NCBI GenBank assembly: GCA_038373885.1
Contig: JAWZYV010012540.1
Location: forward strand, 575,579 to 639,578
Length of the DNA: 64,000 nucleotides
DNA from: Cheiracanthium punctorium
Taxonomy: Eukaryota; Arthropoda; Arachnida; Araneae; Cheiracanthiidae
Direction: 5' to 3'
Shown here piece after piece: positions 11,261-21,969 of this stretch. Each line of letters opens with the position of its first letter. Within the stretch, counting starts at the first letter, position 1. The notes below the pieces were generated by a model. It had not been told where the DNA came from. It saw nothing but the letters and a program-made list of their open reading frames with translations, and did no database searches. The translations under genes and the position numbers were made by a program.

Positions 11261-12082
11261 GAGCCCTCAATACTTGCATGTAGGGTATCGAAACGTGGGC
11301 AAGGAAACTCAAGCGCACTATAAGTCCGGATAAAACGACCTTTTGTATCTTTTCAACTGACAGAAAAAATCGAAGCTCCTTTCATCCTACCATCAAGCTC
11401 TTCGGTTCGGAAATAAGCCAAGTTTCTAACCCAAGGTAGCTCGGTCTCACTCTTGGCTCGGAGCTGAGACTCTCGCAACATCTCGATCATATTTCAAATA
11501 AATCACTAAAAAAGCTTAACAGCCTCTTGGGGATCAAGTACAAGGACTCTTCTAACTACTTATACCTCCATTGTCAGACCCCTTGTTGAGTTCGCTGCAC
11601 CCATTTGGGCATCAGCCAGGCCTACCTCAAAGGAAAAGATCGACTAAATCCAGTACAGTTCTTCGAAAATCATCACCGGAGCTGTCTCATAGACAAACAA
11701 TATCAAGGCTGAAAAGGAATGTGGCCTCACCCCACTAGAAAAGAGAAGGAAAATTATCCATTGTTAAATTCACAAATAACATACGGAGCCTACCAGAGGA
11801 CCATATCTCTAGTAGAACATTCAAAGCGTGGAGCGCAAAATCTAGGCTCAAAAGGTCCTCAACCCTGCAATGAGACCAGGAAATTAGAAAAGACATCAAC
11901 CTTCATAATGAGTCACTTGCGATTATGAGAGAACGATTATGAGAGAGTTATAAACTCTGAACCTTCATACGCAGACAAAAGTAAATCTTAACCTCTTAAA
12001 ACGCACTAAGAATGAGCTTGCCTCGGTTTTAAAAGAAAAAGGCGACCATATCATTAATGTTATTTCCACCCAAACTCAAAAT

Positions 12083-12478
12083 TTGTTAATTGCCTATACT
12101 GACGGCTCTTCCAACTATAGTCTTGATAGTGGAGGTGCGGGTGTTTACATTGAGGGTACAGACGAACAACACGTGTGTCACAAAATTCCTGTGGGGAAAA
12201 TCGCTTCCAACTACACATGCGAACTTGTTTCCATCAATAGTGCGCTGGAAATTTTCCTCACTGAGAGCATCTACAGATCCAGCGGCATAGTTATCCTCTC
12301 TAATTCAAGATCCGCGCTGCAAGCCATTCAGAAAGGCAAGTACCAGATATGCCATGAAATTATCCAGTCTATTAACAAAGTTATCGCAGCCAAGAGATCT
12401 TGCACGTTACAATGGATTCCAGCACATGTCAATATCCTTGGTAATGAAAAAGCTGATGTGCTTGCCAAGGAATCCTGA
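12083..12478 (+). pseudogene. non-LTR RNase H domain
   Basis: An open frame of 131 codons from LIAYTDGSSN to NEKADVLAKES. It has the RNase H landmarks: Asp in YTDGS, Glu in the CELVSINSAL helix, and the C-terminal NEKADVLAKE. The third catalytic position normally in 'FSDSRSA' reads LSNSRSAL, an Asp-to-Asn change that should abolish catalysis. The domain degrades the RNA strand during second-strand synthesis in elements of the I group. It was fused to the upstream reverse transcriptase before frameshifts broke the frame. Confidence 0.85.
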
Positions 12479-12601
12479 TCTTGCCCTCAATCATCGAATA
12501 TCACAACTTTAATTGACACCAATGCTGTTGCTGGCCGCAGACTTATCAACAATAAATTTAAATACTCTATTCCAGCTCTGGATTGTAATCGTACAATAGC
12601 A

Positions 12602-12850
12602 ATGATATTAACCGGGCTACGAACAAAGCATATTAAGGGAATGAGAATCTCGGCTGATGGACAAAGAAGTTACTCAATTCCCTGCCCACACTGCCCTGAT
12701 TTTCAACTGTCTCCTCAACACATCTTCAGCTGCCCTGCAATTCAGGCCAGGCTCCTCAAGATCGGCCTGGAAGATCCGAACGATTTGATTTTTTCGGACA
12801 AAGCTGTGGAGGTCTCCGAGGCTGTCTTCGTCAGCTTCAGAGTGATCTGA
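12602..12850 (+). pseudogene. non-LTR C-terminal Cys/His tail
   Basis: Reads GLRTKHIKGMRIS, then PCPHCPDFQLSPQHIFSCPA: a C-x2-C-x9-H-x4-C zinc-knuckle-like pattern typical of the C-terminus of arthropod non-LTR polyproteins with RNase H. It follows the RNase H frame after a stop at 12,476-12,478 and ends at the ORF2 stop near 12,848. The remaining bases to 12,888 are a short 3' UTR ending in CAA repeats. Confidence 0.75.
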
Positions 12851-12888
12851 GGCTTCCGTGTGCACAACATGGACACGACAACAACAAC

Positions 12889-13326
12889 ATTTTAATGGTA
12901 CCGCCCTAATCCAAAAATAAGTGATTTTTGAGTCAGTCCAAAGTACACAAGGGATATTGATGTTCAACGCCTCCAAAATGCTGCAGCTCAATCTTGCGGA
13001 GCACAATGCGGCCATCAGTTCCAATTTCGGTAAGGTGAGAATTCTTGAGGCGGCTACTCGTTTTTTAGAAGCCACAAAAACAGTTTGAATGTTTTCATCT
13101 GTAGTTATTTCCCGCAAGTAGGCAGCGCTGCCATACTTGAATCTGAGAAAATATGTAGTTCTAAATTAGCAATGTTGATATCAACAATTTCGGAAAAATA
13201 ATAACGGAGAATTGAAATGTTATTCAATTGAGGAACTTCATCACACCAGTCATTCCAAATCTTAACTAATTCATTTGGTATGGCCTCATCCCAGTCAATA
13301 CCTATGGACCATAATTTTTGCGTCAA
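12889..13326 (-). pseudogene. BEL-1 pol, RNase H region
   Basis: Minus strand: WSIGIDWDEAIPNELVKIW (13,313 region), FSDSSMAA for the first RNase H Asp, VAASRILTLPKLELMAALCSARL for the Glu-bearing helix, and LWTDSKITYFWIRA for the second Asp. These are the expected BEL/Pao motifs in order. A frameshift separates the first Asp block from the rest near 13,115. The reading stops at VPLK, where the non-LTR element enters; it resumes at 10,700. Confidence 0.8.
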
Positions 13327-13621
13327 GCATTTAACTCTCTAGGTGAAAGGTCCAAGGAAAGCAAGCGGGTCATAAATTAGACCCAGAACCTGCAAAATGA
13401 ATCTTTTTATGTTTACTTTTTTAGAAGTAAATTCAATTAATTCTCGAGTATCAAAATATAAACAATCATTCAAAATATTACAGCAATGCCTAACACTTTA
13501 TAGGGTTATCTTTTGTTAGAAGGGACTCTGCATATTCTTGTGAAATTACGTTATTTTCCTTCCAAGATTCTAAGAGAGGTTTGGAATTAGTGTGCTTTTT
13601 ATGCAATTCCATGCTTGCACT

Positions 13622-14405
13622 TTAAAAAATTTTTATTGCTCCTAGTGTCGTGGATAAGGCTTGCTCAACAGAGCCAACACTTCCTATGATGTCATCAACA
13701 TAAATGTTTTTACTAAGGAAATTTACAGTCTTCGGATACTTTGTGACATACCCTTTCAAATGATGTTTTATTGTAGCTGCCAACAGAAATGGACTACAAT
13801 TGACACCAAATAATACTCTAGTTAATTTATAAATTTGGGGTTCTTTTGACATGTCAAAGGGATCTTCACAAAATAAAATGACACTTCTTCTTCGTGTACT
13901 AGAATCTGCAAAAATGCTTTTTTCATATCCATAGTAAAGGCAACTGGATAAACCCGAAAACGTAACAAGATGTTAAAAATTTCTGGATACAAAACTAGGG
14001 CCAGATGGCCAATACAAATTGGCCAATACAAATCTGGTATTGGCAATACAAGATGGCCAATACAAATCTGGTTACAAATTAGGGCCAGAATACAAACAAT
14101 CATTCAGGGATAAACAGCCAGTATCATGAGAGGAAGCATCATAAACAATTCTTAGTTTACTGGTCACACGATCTAATTTTAACAACTTCTCTGTGTGGCA
14201 AATAAAATTTAACACAATCCTCATCTTCTGATTTAGGAACTGTTTCAATTATTCCTTCATTCAAATAGTCCTGTAACACCGTCTTATATTCAAAAAACAA
14301 CTGAAGATTTCTAATAAATCTCTTATTTAATTTAGCTAGCCTATTCTCAGCAATTTTCCTATTATCATTTAAACACTGTTTTCCCAGTTTCCATGGCAGC
14401 CTCAC
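13622..14405 (-). pseudogene. BEL-1 reverse transcriptase
   Basis: Minus-strand pieces in order: LGKQCLNDNRKIAENRLAKL (region before the RT), FYLPHREV and SKLRIVYDASSHD (BEL-type RT entry), FTMDMKKAFLQI (first catalytic Asp), VLFGVNCSPFLLAATI and NIYVDDIIG (YVDD active site, about 13,685-13,710). The chain is broken by stops and by an approximately 85-bp local insertion at 13,985-14,090. It copied the element's RNA into cDNA; it cannot now. Confidence 0.85.
13985..14092. repeat. local patchwork of 'tggccaatacaaatctgg' units
   Basis: The word 'ggccaatacaaat' occurs three times, with 'agggccaga' at each edge and a mirrored 'tattggcaataca'. The unit derives from the resident 'gggccagaatacaaac' sequence of the RT gene. 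The effect is an insertion between the 'SSHDTGC' and 'YPEIFNIL' parts of the BEL-1 RT. Confidence 0.8.
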
Positions 14406-14525
14406 TTTATACCTATTGTTTACATTTTGAAGATCTGCCTCAAATTGTTTAATTACTTAATTTTCCGATGGGTCAGTGTCTCGTTTTGTGTTTATAATTC
14501 CCGAACTCTCTAAGTCACCAAACTT

Positions 14526-15418
14526 TTAGATATATTCAGATATAAAATGTTCCTCAATAATTACATTAAAATTCAGTGAATACTCTTTTCCACATTTTTC
14601 GTTTTGCAGGCACCGGCCAAAAATAGTTTCTATCGCAATCAGATTTTTGTTCAGATGTTTCATATTTCCAATTACTATGTCGTAATAATAATCCGCTCTC
14701 ACAAGGAGTGTAATGGGGATTTCATTCTGAGGCGAGTCTGCCAGGGTTAAATTCTGTAAAATACCAATTTCCTTAACATCGTTGATTTTTTGAGGTGGGA
14801 TATCACAACCTGAAATATTATCCGTAACCAGTGCTTCAATTTCCAATGTAGAACCTGACGAATTCTTATTTTCTAATTTAAGTTTCACAACATCGGAAGT
14901 TTTCCTGATAGGCTCTTTGCTACCAAAGGTAAACACTGATAAATTTTCCTGTAGAATGACATTTAATACCAAACTATCAGAAACAGATTTTAATACAAAT
15001 GTTTTTATACTGCCCGTATCTAACAATAGGCGAATATTTACCTCTTTATTTTTGTTTTTTGTCTTTACACTACAGGTTTGTAAAAGAACTTTATTCTTTT
15101 CGACACAGGAAATGGGTGTCACAACTTTCCCACTTGGAATTGTATTTGTTTCTTTTGAATTTATTGAATCCACATGTTTATCGGAGTGATTTTTTCATTA
15201 CTTTTAAAACAAATTGCTTTGTTATGCTTCCCACCGCAAGAACACCTTTGTTTTGATTCACAAAATTTAATTACATGTTTAGGTTTAAGGCAGAGCAAAC
15301 ATCGAACTTGTAAGTTTAAAATCTCTCTCTTTCTTTCAACATTAAATGTACTACACAATTCTGACTTGTGAGCTTGATTGCAAAAAAGGCAACAATTTGA
15401 TGTTTTCTCATTTGTCAC
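14526..15418 (-). pseudogene. BEL-1 zinc knuckles and aspartic protease
   Basis: Minus strand from 15,418: three Cys/His clusters, CCLFCNQAHKSELC, CLLCLKPKHVIKFC and CSCGGKHNKAIC, characteristic of the C-terminus of BEL/Pao Gag. A frame shift near 15,165 leads into a 215-codon frame containing RLLLDTGSIKTFV, the catalytic DTG of a retropepsin-like peptidase (A17 type), followed by LTLADSP and IVIGNMKHLN. The protease processes the polyprotein. The protease frame itself is fairly intact; the upstream and downstream joins are broken. Confidence 0.85.
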
Positions 15419-15604
15419 TGTAGTTATTAACTAATGCGTACTTGCAAATTCCCGTTAGGTGATTTTACAATTCTTTGTTTATTATTTTCAACCATTTTAG
15501 GTTTCGAGAAAGAAAAAGAACGCTCACGACTTTTAATTTCAATTTGAAGAAAATCTAACAGTTTGTTTATATCAAAGGTTAAAGATTCTTTTGTGTTCTG
15601 TCTA

Positions 15605-16316
15605 TTATATTCTACAAGTTAAATCAGGTGGATGCAATTTTAAAATTACTGGAATTAGCATGGAGCTATATAACTGTGGTTCGAGTCCCAATGTTGTCAA
15701 TGATCGCACATTAATTTCAATATCGTCATGTAATCTTTTCAATTTCGATATATCAGTAGATTTGTAAACAGGATTTAAATTCAGTGGCTTATTCATGTGA
15801 AAGTTTATTATAACATCACGATTTCCACAGCGGCTCTCGAGAATATTGAATGCAACGTCATTGTTTGACTTTGAAATTTCTAAACCTTCTATAGAGTTAA
15901 GAGCTGAGCCACCTAGATAATTTCTCAAGTAGTTAAATTTTTCAACTTTTGATGATGAAACATTCTCCGAGTTATCACGAACTTTCCGAGTTATCACTAA
16001 CATTGTTTACAGTACTAATGGTTTAGTTTTCTTTTAATTTCTTTTTAGCTCGAAAAATGGTAAGTGACACTTTGTCAGAATATTCGAATGTTTTCATTAT
16101 TTCAGAGTCGAACTCAGCCACAGTCAATAACGGCTGGATCTTTTCATGAATATTTTTTATTTCGTTTGACTTAAGATTTAATTGATGAAGGGATTCTTCT
16201 AATGAATCAAAATCCACAGGATCCTCAGTTAAAATAGAATAGATGTTATTTGTCAATTTCGTAATACTAGAACGTAAAATTATTCTAGTTCTCTTTAATT
16301 TTTCAATATCACTCAT
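15605..16316 (-). pseudogene. BEL-1 gag, N-terminal part
   Basis: Start at 16,314-16,316 (MSDIEKLKRTRIILRSSI), a helical region with coiled-coil character typical of BEL Gag N-termini. After a frame change near 16,010 it reads KVEKFNYLRNYLGGSALNSI, GLEISKSNNDVAFNILESRCG, the DUF1759-like capsid region. Frame breaks at about 16,010 and 15,605 separate it from the zinc knuckles. Confidence in the family is high; the exact limits are approximate. Confidence 0.8.
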
Positions 16317-16763
16317 TTTTAATACTTACAAATAAACTAAGAATCCTCCAATGAATTTTCAGAACACAAACTTGAGATAAACATAAATCAAAACAAAGCT
16401 TACTTTGGTCGACTTCACATTAAAAAAAATTTAATCCAAAGTGTTATACAGAGAGGGAGGGGGGCAACATACTGATAAATAATAGAAAAGAAAATAAATC
16501 TTCACGTCAAAACAAATGTGTTCTTGAATTCGAGCAGTCATTTTCTTGCTCGGAACTAGCAGCTTTCAAATGACAAATTATCACAGTTCCGTCGGCCTGA
16601 TGCACCATTAAAAAAAAATAAACAAAGAAACTTCAAGCCGAGTCGACGTATTACCAAATCAAGAACAGTCTGAATTCACTGGTTCTGTTTCGAAAAGTAA
16701 AAATAGACGAGACGCAATAAACAATCATTTTTAAAAAGAAACATATATATAATTCACTATTTA
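16317..16763 (-). other. BEL-1 leader region with a weak primer-binding site
   Basis: Upstream (minus-strand sense) of the gag start. A minus-strand TGGTGCATCAGGCC at about 16,594-16,607 resembles a primer-binding site for tRNA-Gly (family pattern TGGTGCATTGGCC), with a 1-2 base discrepancy. If right, the 5' LTR lies just to the right of 16,608, but I cannot find its partner because the 3' end is missing. Contains a G-rich run at 16,451-16,464. Confidence 0.3.
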
Positions 16764-16984
16764 CACCCTACAAAAAAAAGTATTCGAGCAAAAGATAAAT
16801 TTCCTACGTTGTAGGAACGTACCTTTCGTATATTAAAAATTATTTATCATAGATTATAAATTAGGCTATGTATATGTATGACTTTCCATATTTCTGTCAG
16901 GTTGTGCGTTTTTCAAAAACTCAATTATTATTCGCAAATCTAAAATAGGAAATTTCTCTCTTGCTCGAATACTTTTTGAGTGTG
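16764..16984. mobile_element. Tc1/mariner-type MITE, 221 bp
   Basis: Inverted ends share AAAGTATTCGAGCAA and AAATTTCCTA over about 45 bp (from 16,764; complement up to 16,984) and are flanked by TA dinucleotides (16,762-16,763; 16,985-16,986). No coding sequence. It may have inserted into the BEL-1 LTR. Confidence 0.75.
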
Positions 16985-17284
16985 TACATGTTTTTACATA
17001 AAAACCTTTCATTTTACATAATTAATTCAAGTAGCGACAGCGTCGCTTCAAATCTACATTCTAAACACGCTCTCTGGCGCAAATTCGAACCAAAACAAAA
17101 CATTTCCAGAGAGGATCATGGGAAATGTAGTAGAAATCGAAATATCTTTTTTCTTTTAAAGCGCGTTGCACCATCGAAGGATATAAATTTCTACAAGCAT
17201 ATTCCGACTGTACTTCACGGTTTTAAATACTATTTGCAATGTGCATTATATTCCATAAGTGTGCTATTTTTAACATTCTCTTGT

Positions 17285-18200
17285 TGATTTCTACTTTAAC
17301 GCTCCAAGATGGCGATAATTAAATATATGCAGTTACTACGACGATATTTTGTATTTATGTGACAATTTTAATTTATAATTAAAATGGCGATTTGAAACAA
17401 CATGTAACTCAGCATTCCATTACTTATTTATTTATTTTGGGTTGTCAATTAAGGTAGTTTTAATAATTAATCGTCTTCAAATTCCTTAACTGGTGTGTTT
17501 ATCGCTATTTTGTTCACTTTAGTTTTCATCTAAGTCTTTTGGGAGCGTTGAAACTTGTGCATAACTCCTAGATACCCATGACTGCAAAGCTCGCCAAAGT
17601 TCGGCGATTTTTTCGGTTGCCTTGAGTGGGAGCGTTAAAATAGGAATCAACTCTTTCCTGTTCCATAAAGTCATCTTTGGAATCGAAGTCTATCTTAAAA
17701 TTGCCTACTGAAACAGTTTTACAATCTTCGCCAAGCATATTCAAACTATACATCACTATTTTAAACACTTCTTGGAATGGACATCATAATCCATAAGTGT
17801 ACCGTGTTTGTCTTTCTTCTTCCATAAAACACATAATTGGAATTGAAATCTATATTAAAATTGCAATATTAAAAATACTATATTCAAATTTTACATGGTT
17901 TACGAGGCATATTTTAACTATACTTTTCTAGTTTCTTGACAAAATTGGAAGATATCGCCAAGCTTGGTTCGGTTTTGCAGTTATATTTTGGCAGCAAACT
18001 TGACGATCAACTATCAAAAATTGCAAACCTTGTGCGACTTTCAAGATTTTAATCTCCCCTCTACCTCTGCATTCTCTGGCAAACACATTCGAAAAGATCT
18101 TCACCGTGACAGTTCATGTCTACAAAACCTGTCTACAAATCATGTCGACAAAAACCTGGGACTGAACGACATATCACCCTAGTGCTAATAAAATTGTATT
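17285..18200 (-). repeat. Helitron-derived repeat (Hel-A)
   Basis: Reverse complement of much of 35,030-35,690: both carry 'atttataattaaaatggcg' or its equivalent, 'ccttaactgg.g.g' and 'aatattaa...ttcgccaagcata' blocks in collinear order. Its right part (17,800-18,182) is also copied at 1-435. No helicase or Rep domain, so non-autonomous. Class by inference from the copy with Helitron-like ends. Confidence 0.6.
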
Positions 18201-18295
18201 TTATGATCTTTGACCATCTGAACGGCTAAAAGTAAAAATTCCGTTTACTGATGTTCGGTTTTACTGCAATCCCCTTACATTTTTTTATAACTAAC

Positions 18296-19165
18296 CAGTG
18301 GCGGCTTGTGACCCGTTTCAGTGGTGGGGCCCGAAAAAAAATATTGCCAATTAAAATCGCGAATATATATATACATATAGAACAACCTATCCCCACGTTC
18401 ACACAGCGTAAGTATTTAAAATTTCTCAAATGACAAATAATTATCGAATTTACTATACAACTTTTGCTATTTTTTACGTAGTTATGTTAAATTGAAAAGT
18501 TTACTTTATTACTAAACAAAAAGCCACATTTAAATATTTAATATTTATGTTCTTTATAGTTGCCTGTTCATAATTTTTAGATGATTTAATTATTTTAAAA
18601 TAAATAACATATATAAAAAATACATTCATACATCGCTTTTCGTAAATCAAGAAAACAAAACAGAAAAATATCTGACTGCACTGCAAAAATACGATCACGC
18701 AGATAAAAAATGATTGGCTCCTAAGCGGAAAATTTCGTCAATAGCTACCGATTGCCGAAAATTCTCCGTACGGTCGTGTAGATCACCGTGCGAGGGCCCG
18801 AACATCTGGGCCCAGATGGCAGTGCCAAATAAGCCGTTTGGAAGCCAAGTTAATTCCGCGTCAGTATGGCTTTGTGCTCAATGCCAAATATGACAACCCG
18901 GTGAACGGAGAAGAGACGCCCCATTCAGGGCAGGCCAGACCATGGCCAAGGCATGGTTTAGATAGGGGGGAAAATCGTATAACTATCGCTTTTTTAAGTG
19001 CGTTTTTTAATGGATAGTATTAAAATAGAGTAAAACGCGTGTATTTTTTTAATGAAGGTAAATTATTGAAAGAACTGCCTTACATAATAGGAAGATACTT
19101 TGATTTAGACGGTGCTTAGTCGGTGGGGCCAGGCCCCTCTGGCCCTTAATGACGAGCCGCCACTG
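18296..19165. mobile_element. hAT-A copy 1, 870 bp, perfect 8-bp TSD
   Basis: Ends CAGTGGCGGCTTGTGAC and the complement GACGAGCCGCCACTG. Flanks are TAACTAAC on both sides (18,288-18,295; 19,166-19,173). Two more copies occur at 33,111 and 54,636. Internal sequence contains 'acaacttttgct' and 'atggctttgtgctcaatgccaaat', shared with the third copy. No transposase frame. Confidence 0.9.
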
Positions 19166-19277
19166 TAACTAACATTCTTTCATACATCATAAAAATTCCA
19201 CTTTAAATCTTAAAACTTCATATTCAGAGATGATGCGATATTCTCTGAAATAGAGTTGCTTTTATGAATTACTATTA

Positions 19278-19444
19278 GGGAGTTTGTGCAGGCCGGGTTT
19301 TACTCACGGTACGCTAACGTTAAATGACATTGGACAATAAAGCGCATGCGCACACATAAAATCCGAAACGTGGTTGGTCAAAATACTCCGTATAGCGGAT
19401 AGCGTTAGCGTTAGCGTAAGAAGAAACGGTATGCACAAACTCCC
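19278..19444. mobile_element. small MITE with GGGAGTTTGTGCA inverted ends
   Basis: GGGAGTTTGTGCA at 19,278 and its complement ending at 19,444 enclose 167 bp. The inside carries three tandem 'tagcgt' units near 19,400. I cannot read a convincing target duplication, so the superfamily is open (PIF/Harbinger or Tc1/mariner are possible). Confidence 0.65.
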
Positions 19445-20783
19445 AATTTATAGTTTTGTGTTCCCCTTTTTTAGTTATCTCTCTATTCTAAAAAAAAGTA
19501 AAGGCCGCTGTCGCCGCTGGCACTGTCAAAGTTTGTGGACCTATCTCCTCCTAAACCGTAGGGATTTGAGTTTCGACTAAGGTGCCCACAGATTCGAAAA
19601 ATTCCGAGGAACCTGGTAAGCTGATTTAAATTTCGAAAATCGAATTATTTTAGAAGATATTAATAAAAAACTGAAAAAATAAAACGAATGGTTGCCAGAT
19701 TTGGCATAAAATCATTCATTCCTTTGCAACAAAGCGTTTCCAAGTATTTAGAATCGCGTGAATGTTACAAACATGAGTTAGAATTACGCCCATTTTACGC
19801 CAAAATAAAAACTATATGAAATAAGTAACTCAAAATGTGTTACACAAAGTTGAGAATTTTCAAATAGTAAGTTCACTTAGACAACAGCAGTTTAGAATTA
19901 GCGATTATTCGTTTTTCCAAAACAGAATAACTAATATCTTGAAAATGAAAAATAATTAAAATGTAGATTATTTTAAAGCCGGTTCTCGTCCAACTGGATT
20001 ATTTGCTACCAGTAGAAATATTTGGCGGCGTTAACTATAACATTATAACAGTTATAGTACACTTTGGATATTTGCTAGCACGACGAGATGGTATAATTCG
20101 TGGTGCTAAGTACGCCAACCTGCAAACGATTATGCAAATGAAAATATGGATAACGGTTTTCCGGTAACCTTAAATGAACAGTAAATATAGGTTGTGAGCA
20201 TGTGTAAATCGCCAAATAATGAAAAGTCGCCATTGGTGGCAGGCTATTCTATCTGTTCCGTAGCTTTTATTAACTTTACATGTACGCAAGTCGCCAAATA
20301 ATGAAAAATCGCCATGGGTGGCAAATTCGCAAGGTATCCAATAGGTTTTACATTATTAAAAATACAGCTGAAACATATGTTCTGATTTTATTACGCTTTA
20401 GTTCCTAAATAATATAACTTTTGAATGGCAACATTAAATATCATTGTGTTTCTGAGGAGTGCAACTAATTTTTCCAGCTATTATAAGCGGAGTCCGCACT
20501 CCAGTTGGAGTATAGCTCAGGACCCGTACAACACGTATTCCCATAATAAAATATCTTCCGTGCTATGAGGAGGAGGAGGGGTCTACTGTAGTGTGAAGTT
20601 TAAATTTTTATGTACCGTGAAGATGCAAGAACCAAGCAATGTGTAGCTCAGTAACATTCTGTCTGATCCAATCTTCGGGTTTTGTCTGTTGAAATTATGT
20701 CTTTTTTACGAATAAGCCTGATTAGGGGCCGAATGCCTCATACGAAAAGCTAGCGTAGCGAGTCTGGGGGCCTTGGCCTCTAG
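19445..20783. other. no gene; short internal duplication
   Basis: The 30-bp word 'tcgccaaataatgaaaa.tcgccat' occurs at about 20,211 and 20,290. The text near 19,575-19,670 ('attcgaaaaattccga', 'gaattattttagaagatat') is a diverged copy of 20,930-20,970. No terminal repeats or coding regions are seen. Confidence 0.4.
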
Positions 20784-21025
20784 TCTATATAAATAAAACA
20801 AACTGTAAAATGTCAGTTAGTCCGTTAGTTAAGTAGTTTGTATGTGTCTCGCGTAGCTCCTAGACGGGTGATCCTAGACCTACCAAATTTTGTATGGAAA
20901 TTCCCCAGGACGGGTCCCAACATACCTCGAAGAGATTTTTTCGAAATTCGAATTATTTTAGGAGATATCGATAAAAAACATGTTGCAAGAAGCTCATTTT
21001 TGCTCTCCGTCCTTTCGCAAATGTA
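20784..21025 (+). repeat. Helitron-like 5' end fragment
   Basis: Begins TCTATATAAATAAAAC followed by 'aactgtaaaatgtcagttagtccg', the usual look of arthropod Helitron 5' ends (TC plus a TATATAAA tract, then a conserved 'ATGTCNGTNNGTCCG' block). The block 'cctagacctaccaaattttgtatgga' follows. No 3' hairpin found downstream, so this is a fragment; class assignment is by resemblance. Confidence 0.4.
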
Positions 21026-21539
21026 ACCCCGCAGTGGAAAAAGTGAGAATTAAGCATATGTACGTTGCTATATTTGGCAAGTTTATTAAATGATTCAGAC
21101 TCTTGAAGTAAAAATAAAAGAATAAAGATTTTTTTTAGATTATTTGTAAATTTTATTATTTGTATATTATTTTTTAATTATTATTTGTAAATTATTTTTT
21201 AATTAAAATATCGTGTGCATGTGAAATCAGAGCAGGAATGAAATGTTTTATACTCAGAACAAAATTAGGATTTGGAAATTTTACGAGATTAAAATGTGCA
21301 ACTTTTTAATTTTGGCGAAAAATAAAATGGTCGATATGCGATTTTGAGAAGATGTGATTCTCTCGCTTGGCGCAATTTATCGTAATTTTATCGTCTGCCA
21401 CTTGGATTATGAATACACCTGAATACGTTTTTGAAATTTTGATTCAGTTTGTATTGTGCATTTTTCTGCGCAGCTTTTCCCCATCTGTTTATAATGTATT
21501 ACATCCAGAAAAAGGATGTTAGAAATATCAATTTTAATT
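21026..21539. other. no recognisable feature
   Basis: AT-rich sequence with imperfect 'attatttgtaaatta' repeats near 21,140-21,200. Confidence 0.4.
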
Positions 21540-21670
21540 TTGTTTAATCACACTCATGAATAATGATGTACTTTCCAACTTAATGGAATAAGGAAAGAAA
21601 ATAAGAAAGACCTATGGATTATAATATGTTTTTAATATATAACACTTTAGTGCGTATTTAAAATCTGAAG
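21540..21670 (+). repeat. Hel-A family end fragment
   Basis: Same orientation as 35,835-35,965: 'cactcatgaataatga', 'actttccaacttaatggaat' and 'tagtgcgtatttaaaatctga'. Reverse copy at 10,235-10,365. Confidence 0.65.
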
Positions 21671-21817
21671 GTTTTCACATTTGCTTACTTTTTTTTTCCC
21701 TTTCCGTTTTTTGATAAAGGCCAATATATCCAGAAGCTCTTCAGAATTAATATAGGACGAAAATAATTGGTTCATTTTTGTAGGTTTTTTATCATTTAAC
21801 CATCTTATTTTTGTAAC

Positions 21818-21961
21818 CAGGGGCGGCCCGACACGGTAAGCATCGTATCTGGGCACTGGCTTCGAAGGGGCGTCATTTCGAACTCAAAAGCTAAGTAAAG
21901 CATAAAATGTGCGTCTTTTTTATATTAACAGGAGGCGACACTTACCGTAGGGCCTCTCCTG
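21818..21961. mobile_element. hAT-type MITE, 144 bp
   Basis: Ends CAGGGGCGGCCC..ACGGTAAG and complement CTTACCGTAGGGCCTCTCCTG (near-perfect inverted repeats). Flanking 8-mers TTTGTAAC and TTTGTAAT match at 7 of 8 positions. Non-coding. Confidence 0.8.
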
Positions 21962-21969
21962 TTTGTAAT

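Larger units (their letters stand above)
10701..12888 (+). mobile_element. 5'-truncated I/Jockey-like non-LTR retrotransposon
   Basis: Plus-strand order is reverse transcriptase, RNase H, then a Cys/His-rich tail and a (CAA)n 3' end, which matches non-LTR elements of the I/Jockey group carrying RNase H. The sequence begins abruptly inside the reverse transcriptase (PGKDAA...), so the endonuclease and ORF1 are missing, as expected for incomplete target-primed reverse transcription. It sits inside BEL-1 with the host BEL sequence resuming exactly at the other side (see findings). Confidence 0.85.

Noticed and set aside
15670..15685. tRNA T-arm-like 'ggttcgagtccca'
   Set aside because: Lies within BEL-1 gag coding sequence and no matching cloverleaf arms are found around it.
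17034..17056. Small palindrome 'agcgacagcgtcgct'
   Set aside because: Too short to separate from chance; no associated element.
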